Source: Roridomyces roridus (taxonomy: Eukaryota; Basidiomycota; Agaricomycetes; Agaricales; Mycenaceae). Taken from it: DNA of 64,000 bases. Of this stretch, positions 55,288 to 64,000 are shown in pieces. The notes beneath the pieces were generated by a model. That model did not search any database. It saw only the letters and a list, made by a program, of their open reading frames with translations, and was not told where the DNA came from. Both the position numbers and the translations under genes were made by a program. Within the stretch, counting starts at the first letter, position 1. The number at the start of each line of letters is the position of its first letter. Where the stretch lies: contig JARKIF010000001.1 in assembly GCA_029378245.1 (NCBI GenBank), forward strand, positions 1,240,001-1,304,000. The letters run 5' to 3'.

Positions 55288-57140
55288 TCAACTACTCTGT
55301 ACGAGGTCTATCCCCGCACCAAGAGGTCGTTGCTGTTCCTCCTGAGCTGCTCTTGCCTTGCCGGGAGTCGCCTGCATTTGCATCATCATCTGAGGAACAC
55401 CCAAGGCAGCCGCCGCAGCCTGCTGATGCCGCATCTGCTCCTCCTCAAACAGCTTCCGTCCAACGTCCGCACGCAGTCCATGATTCGCCTTTTGCGGCAC
55501 GGGTTGTACCGGAACCTGCACCACCGCAACGGGGTTCGGACTGGCGCGGCCACCGGCACTACTCGGCCGCGGAGACGGCGATGCACGCACAAAATCGCCA
55601 AAGTTCAACTCGCCTTGCTGCGGTTGCGGATGCTCAGGCGGCAGTTGCCCATACACCGGTTTGGGGCTCAACAATTGACCCTGAGATGTCTCTGTCGGCA
55701 CTGGTGTCCCTGTCCTCGACACTGATCCACGCATTTCCCCACCAATACTCGACACACTGCTCGCAAAACTGTCCCCGCCTCGTAGACTACTCCCACTGGC
55801 TTTAGGAGCGCCATCTGGCTCGGCAAGGGACCCGGCAGTAGGAAACAACACCCTCCCTCTTGGGCGTGACCCGCCACCACCGTGAAGGGCGCGATACGCG
55901 GCCTGGTCTTGTCCCTTGTTGCGGACCGGCGACGGCGATGTTGCGAGGAAAAGCATCAAATCCGCCGCCTCGTTGTCTGTTGGTGCAGGCCGAGGTGTTG
56001 TCGATTGTCCTGGACCTTGCGTTGGTGGCGGGGTCACGCTACCTTGCCGCAGTTCAGGGGCAGGCTGTGAGGAAGACGCGGTCGGGGGTCCACCTCGCGT
56101 CGAACTCTGCGTAAACTGCCCACCATACGAGTGCACGGATCCAGTCTCCGAGTCGTCAATGCTCGAACGCGGGCTTCCCGCACTGCCGATGGAAGGGCGG
56201 TGGTGGAGCAGCAAACTGGTGAGGGTTGCAGCGGCCTTCATGTCGACGTCGCCATCTGCATCGACATCTTGACGGCGCTGCTTCTGTTTGCCCTTGTCGA
56301 CCGTATGACGCGACTTTGCTTTGCGCTTCTCGGGCCGGTCATGACGCGACGAGGATTTGGCGGCACGCGTGCTCTCGGTGTTGCGGGACGACTTGGTGGT
56401 ACGGGGAGACGGGGCGGGCCGTATTGGGGCAGGGACAGGAGGGTCTGCTGCATTGAGGATGGTTCGGGCAGGCTGTGAAGGAGGGGGAGCGAGGATAGAC
56501 GTGAATAGACTATGGGCGGGCATGGCGCGTTGCGCGTCTGCACCGCTTCCTCCTGGGACCGCGTTGGCAGCGTTGATGGCCGGATAGTAGGTTCTGAAAG
56601 TAAGCGTCGGTGGAGGAGCCATAGAGCCATGTCTACGCATCGGATTCGCAGCGGGACTGCCACCGCCTTGCGTGGCCGGGTTGTTGTAGTAGTTGTTGGA
56701 ACCGCTGGCCCCGTAAGAGGCGGGCGTTAGATTGAAGGCGCTCATTTTGCGCTTCGCAGCAAATGTCCTCGAGTACATTTGCGCCTGACTCTGGGTCTGG
56801 GCTTCGAGGTCGCGTAGGGGCACATGAGATATATTGTGGACGGCCTTGTACGAGGCAAACGAGAGCCTGGCGCGAAGATTTCGGGTGACCTGGGGAAATG
56901 GGGTCAAAATCGGTGCGAAAAAAAGGCGGGAGGGGGGTGGCGGGCGGCGGAAGAGGGGCATGGCGATGGACGCGTCTCAGGACATACATTGGATATTTCT
57001 GCCCGTGCCTTGAACTTTTCGACGGCGCGCTTGCGGTCATCCGGGTTGGAGGGCCTGGTGGTGCTCACTGGAAGAGGAAGGGACGGCGCAAAGGCCATGG
57101 TCGGCGACGGGGAGGTTGCTGAGGAACTGGGTGTAGGCAT
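55288..57140 (-). CDS. Whi5/Nrm1-like transcriptional repressor candidate
   Basis: Exons 57140-56988 and 56889-55288, one 98-nt intron, giving 584 residues. Spanning the intron the protein reads RKRAVEKFKARAEISN-VTRNLRARLSFASYKAVHNI, then SHVPLRDLE; the L-x-x-RL-x-x-A-x-YK pattern is that of the short Whi5-like motif by which Whi5/Nrm1 proteins bind SBF/MBF cell-cycle factors. The rest is long, disordered and Ser/Pro/Gln-rich with basic runs (RPEKRKAKSRH, KGKQKQRRQD), plus a motif DNEAADLMLFLATSPSPVR that also occurs, as I recall, in fungal Whi5-like proteins. Many SP/TP sites would suit CDK phosphorylation. The family call is by short motif only. ATG 57140 is used; ATG 57098 is possible. Confidence 0.45.
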
Positions 57141-58369
57141 CGACGCGTGGGTTCTGCGTGGAGTGCTGCAAAGTGTCGAGGAGAGGGCAGAGCAGCTCCT
57201 GGACGTCGAGGGCAGTGATGCGAAGGGAAGGGAGGTGGGAGTCGCGTCTCAAGCGCGTCGATGTGACTGCCAGGTCTCGCCCGGATCAAGTTCTGCCGCA
57301 GGCAATTGTATTCTACCAACACGGCTCCTGCACGACTGGGCTCACTGACGCGGACTACTGCTACTTGCTAGGCCCTAATTCACTGCGAGCAGACCGCGCT
57401 GGACGACGACGTGACGCGAATTCAGCATCTTTGGAGCAGCTGATGCGCTGCGATGGCATGTGTGATACCCATTTGCATTGCATTCCCGAATCCAGCGAAC
57501 CCACGCGCAAATGCGACGACCAGATATTCTGTTGCTCCTCAGGACTATGCCGGAACTTGTCTCATCTCGTGGGTTCCTGTCCTGTCCACATGCCAATTTC
57601 CGCATCAAATCCAATTTCCAAAACGCGACTCTTCTTGGCCCCCTCGAAAATGGTGTCCCAATTACTTGCCCTGCCATCGCGCTCTAATACGTCCCGTCCA
57701 TCTTCCTCTCGTCTCGTCGAGCAAGGCTCGGTGCCTGTTTGCTCCCGCGGCGCTCCCTCGCTCGGTGTATCACGGCACCATCAATGTCGCACAAGTATGG
57801 TATACAATATCCCCGAGTAGCAGCTTCTGCTGGTGTCCTTGCTCTATACCTCGGGACCCGGATTCTTCACTCTCTCACTCTACGCCGACGGCCGTCCGTT
57901 GGTCGCGACGCGTCGCGGATCACATGCGCCGCTAATTAATTAAAATGCGACCATTGTGGGCGCTCATGTATGCACTCCCCCCGCCTTGTACCTCGGACGC
58001 TTGGAATGTACATACACGCGGATCCCCGACATACATACCATCCGCGATGCCCGTCAAAATGCCAACAAGGTCTTACCCCGGCTAGCCGCGATGCCGGTTT
58101 CGCTGGCAGACAACATTCACTTCTTCCGGGCTACTCGCTATATCGTCGGGCGTTTTCAAGAGAACGAACAAGCCTCGCCACAATCTAGACCCTTATCCTC
58201 ATTTCACCTCCTCCGGAAATGGTGACGAAACAATGCATGAAGCCGTAACGAGAGTCCCATCGAAGATCAGCAGTCAACTCGAGGTCCGCATATATATGCA
58301 GGTCCATATGTACTCCATCTGCTCCAAGGTTGCAAAGAATAGCGCACACCTCCGCAGACCTCCGCTCAA
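57141..58369. other. Intergenic, no supportable gene
   Basis: Open frames on both strands (for example 57158-57820) have no recognised motif or consistent splice sites. Confidence 0.4.
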
Positions 58370-61300
58370 TCACTCTGTAAGCACACAACGATCATAGTTC
58401 CCTGTTCCCGCATCATGCATCAGCACTGAAATATACCTGACAGACCTAATCTAAAGGCTAAATGGCTCACCGGCCTGATTCGCGCCCCACCACTGCGGGA
58501 AGGGATGTGAATCCCCCGATGCACCCTGGCACGCGAATGACAAGATGAACACCATCACTTGTGTCCCGCCATCGAGTGCTTCAAGTTGATAGCCGTCAGT
58601 CGGGTTTTGAGGAGAGGAATCGACGAACCAGCAGCAAGGACATAGTTATACTTGTTAAACCACCTCGGATACCTCGTGCGCAGCCACCACTGCGAGAGGT
58701 ACGCGATGGCAAAGTACATTCCCGTCTGCGAGTTGATGCCAGAGCTGAGCCAGCCTATGTAGTAGCCTGCAATGCATCTCAGTTTATAAAGATTAACTGA
58801 ATGTGAAGGAGTGAAACATAACTATGACCGGGGTGTACAGGTAGTCTGCACGTAACTTGGGCCAATAGCGGTGGACGACCCAGAATGGGACGGGCACGAA
58901 CAGGCCGAGGACGTACGCCCATGCTACCCATTGGTACCGTTTGTTGACCTCGAAGAGTTGGTGGCTGGGTAGCACAGAATTGGATATTGTATGAACGTTC
59001 AACGCAACCATTCACCTTAGACCACCCCATGCGATCGCTTGCGAGTTATACTGCTGAGGTTGTTGACCACTCCCTAAAGACGTTCAATACTCAGATTGAT
59101 TGGAAGGAGAATTGATGTACAGATATTCGTTCCCTCGATGGAGAGTAGGATCGGCCGTTGGTTATCGATGATCGAATTCATAAGGACTAGTCGACAGATT
59201 AATCCAATTTCCATACAAGAGCGCATCGACTTGCCAAAATTCAACACCGCGCCTAAGGATTTCCGGAGTCAGCCGCGGTCTGATAGGTAAAGGGCACTTG
59301 CCGAACAGAGTCCCAACTATTTGGGCAAAGAAAGCAGCTCTGGGCGGTAGTTTGGTGTCTAAGCAGATGTTATGGTGAACATCCTTCTCATAGTATGTAG
59401 AAGCGCTCACATTGCGCGATTTTCAAATCTCTGAGCAACAACTGCGCCTGCGTCACCGAATCTTCGTACACAATCAGCTCACGCAGAAGAGACCAGCTGA
59501 TGGAGAAGTACTATAGCTGAAAAGCACGAAAAACATATTCGCCACAGGTTTGCCGGGGTGGATGAATCCTCCGATCATCTGCGAACCGTAAGAGCGTGCG
59601 CCAACATCAAATTTGTGGCCGTTACTTGGACAAAAGGCTGAATGACGAATTGCAACCCCGTAATAGCATACAAAGACCCAAAGAACACGATCGAAATCGT
59701 GCCCAGGATGAGGGATATGAAGAGACCCCACCTGTGCAGTGGATTAATCTCAAATGGGAGAAGAGCGCGAAATTGAAAAAATGTACCAAGGGAGTGTCGA
59801 GTCGGTCTTGTAGATGATCACGAGGGAGACAATGATGCTTAGGATCAGAGTCAGGATGTACCTTGGGATTCGTGAGGTCCAAGCATGTCAACAAATGAGA
59901 AAGACAAACCAGCTATCAGGGGCGTCTGGGTACTACACGACTCATCAGCGTGATACGGGGAGAAGAGACGACGGACCTTGAGCATCTCCTTGTAATGCGG
60001 GTCCAGATCCTCGTCATCCTTGGGAGCGTCCCTAACCCCACTATCCTGCCAAAACCTCCAGTTGAAGGAAGCCCAGGACTTTTTTAGAGCGGAGGGCGTC
60101 ATCCATGACCACGCCGCACGCAGGTCATCTCGATTCCATAGTAAGAGGTGGGTGAAGGTCGCTGCCATGCCCTGAAAGACGATCAGGACTTGCTGCGAGA
60201 AGAGGTGTGAGTAATACCAAGTTCGTGGCCAGCAGGTTCACGACCCATGTGGCCGCGTAAAATGGCTACCCAACTGCTCAGTCAAGTCAAATACGAAAGG
60301 GAGCGACGTACGAGGCCCTGCTGGGCGAGTAAATTAGGATCGACTTCAAGATTCTCGTTGAGGATCAAAAGTTGGTTATATTCGGTGCCATTCTCGTAGA
60401 ACAACAGTTGCGAGAGCTGCAATTCAAAGTTTGTGATCTCGAGACGTTGAGTGATTAAGATGACATACGAATGGAAAGTTCTTGGCCTCCCAGATGTTCC
60501 TGTAGTACACGGCGATAAAGACGATTCTTCGGAGGATAGTGAGTTGGTTCATCGAAAAAGTCGATTCACATACATGCAGAGGACGTAGCCAACGAGATTG
60601 CTGAATTGAGCTTTGAGTGGGATCGTCATCGGGTTGATACCTGGGTGGATTTTCATTCAAAGCGTTGTTAAACGAGTTGCGGCTTGCCTCCCGAGATGTA
60701 CTGCCAGTCGAAGCAGATGGATAACAGACCCAACCCTGCAGACGCGTAAGAGCCACGTTGACCCGTCAAAGAATCGCGCACCTTCATTGCCCGAAGTACC
60801 TCCAAAAATCTAATCTCGAGTGAGAAATCAGCGAGCAGAGACAAAGAACGAGACAAAGAACGCACCCGGGTAAAGTCAGCCGAGCGCGGATTCGCCAAAC
60901 AGAAGACTGAGAATCCCGTCAGGAGAGGAAACATCCACTCTGGAAGGATCTCCCAAAAGAATATTCTGCACAATTCAGCGTGCGTCAGATAATCAGTCTG
61001 AATACATACACGGTGAAGGCGATCCAGAATAAACGGAGCTTCTTCTTTGCGCCTTCTGCGTCCTTGTATAGCGCGTCGAACATGGCGACAAGAGGCAGCA
61101 CTCCCGGATAGAGCATCTTGGAGGGATACAGAAGGACATCTGAGCGCGGTCAACGATGCACAAGGACACCATAAACAGCCTACGTCGAAACAAACCGCCG
61201 ATTCCGTACCCTCCAAGCTGGGAAGCAAACAGCAGGAATATAGCGGCCCCGGCGTTGGGTGTGAACTTGTAGTATAGCCGTTGGACCGCCAAAACTTCGG

Positions 61301-61824
61301 TTGCAAGTGCCGAGTTTGCGGCGGCACTGGACATGATAATGATGAACGCGTTCTCCTTCTTGTTGAACGGATGCTGCAAAGAGGATTCAGAGGCTGAAAA
61401 GAGACGATATATATTGCTTGCCGGATTGAGATAACGAAAGATTCCTCGAGTGGGAATCAAGCTCTCCATCGCTTTCCCTAGTACGAAAGCGATGATAGCC
61501 AAGAACATGGTGGATACGAATACAGTTTGGGGTTTGAAGTAGTATATTTCGGCTTGAAGGAGCTCAGCCTCGAGTGACCCGAACAGAAGTGGGCTCACCG
61601 AGGACACCAGCAAAAGCTGAGAGTCCCAGACCGAGGACCATGGCGCGGATGGTCCAAGGATTCAAAGTTTCATCGTCAGCGACGGTGATGATGTGTGTGG
61701 CGATATCTCTTTCGTCCCGGAGAACCGCAACCTCGGTGGTGGATTCGTGAACAGCATTTTCGACGTCGCCCTTCTTTTCGTCGGCCTCGATGGAGGGCTG
61801 TTTCTCCAGGGCTGCGTCAGCCAT
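58370..61824 (-). CDS. OPT-family oligopeptide transporter, copy 2 (apparently intact)
   Basis: Start ATG 61824 (MADAALEKQPSIEADEKK), many introns, last exon 58401-58370 (tail NQAG-NYDRCVLTE). It aligns along its whole length with copy 1 at 23004-26190: DETLNPWTIRAMVLGLGL, AEIYYFKPQTVFVSTMF, HPFNKKENAF, AVQRLYYKFTPNAGAAIFLL, SQLGGYGIGGLFRR, LPEWMFPLLTGFSVF, CFDWQYISGG, THLLLWNRDDLRAAWSW, GGFIHPGKPVANM and KLPPRAAFFAQIVGTLFGK. Members carry small peptides or peptide-like compounds into the cell with protons. No frame problem was seen, including at the place where copy 1 is shifted. Both copies point the same way, 35 kb apart. Confidence 0.9.
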
Positions 61825-63126
61825 TGGATTTACGAAAGTGAACACGAAGGCGAATGTTCTTTATAGCAGCTCCCCAGATTGTGGCGTCAGGTACCGGCAT
61901 TTACCTTTGGAGCAAGAGTATATTAGAAAGACTTGAACGAGAATTTCACCGTCGTTTTGCTCATGCCTTGCCAGGCCTTGCGTTTACGAGGTATTCAGTT
62001 TGCGACGCCCAGGCCGAGACACAGTCTTCACTTCTCAGGCCGTTGAGCGGCGAGCCCGCATGTTGCCTGCGTGCGAATCGAAGACGCAGTCGAACGTGAA
62101 GATGAAGATATGGAGGTATTTTAAGTGCCATTCACTGCTCCGGAATGCCGCAGAAGTCGGATTGGAACTGTTCGGAGTAAATGCGCCATTGGCCTCGCGT
62201 CTGATGATGGCAGTCGAGGAAGAGATTTGCCTTTGTTGACGCGTCGCGTCAATCAACAACACGATCACTCGACTTGCCATGGAGGTGCCCGCCAGCGACG
62301 ACGAAGAGTATCTGCCAATGTCGGCGGCGACGACATCGGCCGTCGAGAAATTCATCCATTGCGTCGTTCCCAGTCCAGTCTGCGTTGAGACGGTGCGGCT
62401 GTACTACTGGCTCAAGAGTCTCAATTCTACAGTAACACGTGAGGCAATGGGGTGGAGCCAGGCGAGAAACAAGAACAAATAGTCGAAGATTTGATGGGAA
62501 TGGGTCGCTGGCGACCCATCCCAAACTCACTCAGTTCTTACTCTTTCGCTCCAAAACTTGCGGTGCACACTATTGGACACTTAAGGAACAGTTATCTCGA
62601 TTTCCAGCCCGAGAGAAGACTTGGAGGAGACTCAGGAGATGTCTCAGCTCATGCCACCAAAACACAGCCACGGGATATTGTCACACTGCGAAGCGAGCAC
62701 CGTCGCCTCAGCGGATCCATGTTAATGGTGTGTAGATTGACTAGAGAGTCGTGAGAGAACGCGAACGCAGGTTGAAAACCAGCTTTGATCGGAACTGGCA
62801 TCATCCGAAGCTCCCTCTCTTGAAAACCATCTGTCTTCTTGACCAAACGACGGAGATGCAAAACGACGTCCCAATATGCGTCCATGCACTGCCGTCCTTC
62901 CATTTCTCCTACACCCGGAAGTCGTGGACGATGTAGAAAATGCACGGCCGTAGCCGCCAAGATCATCACATCCAGGAGGTCGCGGGAGCACCAAGACGGC
63001 TGAGGCTCAAGACACGGCACACCCTTGCGTAGAAGAACAGGATTGCTGCCCACTTTCAAGGGGCAGACCACCACAATCTTCATTTCTAACCAGCAACTTT
63101 TCGGAAAGGGGGACTGCCTCCATTCC
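61825..63126. other. Intergenic upstream of OPT copy 2, with two small open frames
   Basis: 62279-62482 reads MEVPASDDEEYLPMSAATTS then FIHCVVPSPVCVETVRLYYW and stops; 62452-62754, in another frame, reads GMGRWRPIPNSLSSYSFAPK, LRNSYLDFQPERRLGGDSGD and VTLRSEHRRLSGSMLM. Both look protein-like, but I could not join them by splicing and know no homologue. Confidence 0.3.
62236..62252. promoter_or_regulatory. 17-bp perfect palindrome with ACGCGT/CGCGT boxes
   Basis: TTGACGCGTCGCGTCAA is a perfect inverted repeat around one T, in the interval upstream of OPT copy 2 and 26 bp before the small open frame at 62279. It overlaps ACGCGT, the MCB core bound by MBF-type factors, though a dimeric regulator site is equally possible. 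Confidence 0.35.
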
Positions 63127-63222
63127 CGATCGCGTTTGTTGAAGACGCGCTGGCTGTGACGGAACGCGACATTTGGTACAAAATGGAGAGCCTCCGTTTG
63201 AGCGTGTTTTCCTCATCTTACA
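63127..63222 (+). promoter_or_regulatory. Conserved 5' leader of membrane-protein copy 2
   Basis: This is the counterpart of 48964-49060; the match covers the CGATCGCGTTTGTTGAAGAC start, the GTGACGGAACGCGAC block and the CAAAATGGAG and GTGTTTTCCTCAT blocks, ending just before the ATG. Confidence 0.65.
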
Positions 63223-63232
63223 ACATACCGCC

Positions 63233-64000
63233 ATGTTCCTTCGCAAAGCCTTCCTCGCCGCTGCATCCGCCCTCTCCATCCTCTCCTCCGTTCAGACGCC
63301 CGAGGTGGTTCACCACTCCCCCCTCATCGTGGCTGAGCTGCCTCCCGTCCCTCGGCTTCCCTTCTGCACCATCAACGAGTACATCCCGCCGCACTTGGCT
63401 TTCACGCCAGTCAACGTTTCGTACGGCGGCGACAATGCCTCCTTCACCCGCGCCCACTTCGCTCTCATCCCCTTGGAGGTGCCCACCAGCGATGTGCGCG
63501 CTCAGATCCCCGACCTTGCGCTCGTCAACAGCGCCCTCGCCCAGGTCCAAATCACTGGCTTGGACCTCTCCAGCCTCGACCAAGCCGAGGGCGTCCTCAC
63601 CGCGGTGGTGGCTGTCACTCGTGTCGTCAAACGAAAGACGGGCGTTGCATGGTCCACCCTTTTGCTCTCGCTCCTGCTCTTGAGCGGGTTGCTCGCCATG
63701 GAGGTCCAGCTGGGCCAACCGGGTCTCCTCTTCGCCGTATCGCGTGAACCCAAGTATATGCTTTCATTCCACATTGCAAGGGCTGCCGAAGTTCAGGTGC
63801 GTCTATCCTTCCACTCATCTCAACTCCATACTAAGTCTCTTCCACTACAGCGGCGACTCTTCTTGTCTGCCAAGCTAACGGTGCGTCGCTCTCTTCTATT
63901 CCCCGCTAGCCACTGATCAGCGTTCTAGTTCCTCGTCACGTCCAATGTCGTGCTCGTCGTCGCCACCTTCAACTTTGCCAGCTTGGAGCAGGTCAAGGTC
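63233..64000 (+). CDS. Membrane protein, unidentified family (copy 2), 3' end outside window
   Basis: Exons 63233-63796, 63851-63880 and 63929 to beyond the edge; donors are all GTGCGT, as in copy 1. MFLRKAFLAAASALSILSS is a signal or anchor segment; then VHHSPLIVAELPPVPRLP, VNVSYGGDNASFTRAHFALI (possible N-glycosylation NVS and NAS), GLDLSSLDQAEGVLTAVVAV, a membrane span STLLLSLLLLSGLLAM and, in the last visible exon, FLVTSNVVLVVATFNFA. It is unbroken where copy 1 is frame-shifted. Function unknown. Confidence 0.7.

Noticed and set aside
1..64000. CRISPR arrays, bacterial operons, insertion sequences
   Set aside because: No regularly spaced repeats of CRISPR type, no Shine-Dalgarno-linked genes; all real genes have spliceosomal introns.

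Overview
The window is nuclear DNA of a basidiomycete, most likely an Agaricomycete. The evidence is gene structure (dense short GT-AG introns, mostly 45-57 nt, with micro-exons), close packing on both strands, and gene families typical of mushrooms: tandem arrestin-like genes, OPT transporters, an isocitrate-lyase/PEP-mutase enzyme, a small Tyr/Asn/Gly-rich protein and an ABCC multidrug transporter. Exon borders below were worked out by hand from splice signals, reading frame and comparison of paralogs inside the window; no alignment or database search was run.

Layout. 1-4.5 kb: 3' part of a Q/H-rich GATA factor, a RAI1/DXO-type decapping enzyme, and a tiny three-exon protein. 4.5-9.1 kb: gene-poor, decayed ground with coding-like fragments and three tRNA-Trp-like sequences, one of them intact, in a local direct duplication. 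9.1-20.1 kb: two divergently oriented members of one large unidentified gene family (a 14-exon, about 1371-aa gene and a 5'-shortened copy of about 760 aa), with a short repeat family outside and between them. 20.4-23.0 kb: a protein with two RNase III-like modules, sandwiched between direct repeats of the 3' end of an oligopeptide-transporter gene. 23.0-26.2 kb: OPT transporter copy 1. 27.4-31.7 kb: PX/PB1 scaffold and Arp10-type actin-related protein. 31.8-34.1 kb: peroxisomal-type mitochondrial-carrier-family protein and a lysine-type methyltransferase, divergent from one short promoter. 34.1-37.6 and 47.2-48.6 kb: three arrestin-like genes. 38.9-47.0 kb: ICL/PEP-mutase-family enzyme and ABCC transporter. 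49.0-52.5 kb: a multi-exon membrane protein and a coiled-coil membrane protein. 52.5-57.1 kb: sugar transporter and a Whi5-like regulator. 58.4-61.8 kb: OPT copy 2. 63.2 kb to the end: start of a paralog of the 49-kb membrane protein.

Themes. The region has been reshaped by duplication: tRNA-Trp, OPT, arrestin, membrane-protein and the unidentified family all occur as diverging copies. Two copies (OPT copy 1 and the 49-kb membrane protein) carry one-nucleotide frame disruptions that their sister copy lacks. The strongest candidates for something undescribed are the unidentified two-gene family with its repeats, and a probable one-nucleotide exon in the ABC transporter. No CRISPR, bacterial operon, or recognisable transposase, reverse transcriptase or virus gene was seen.
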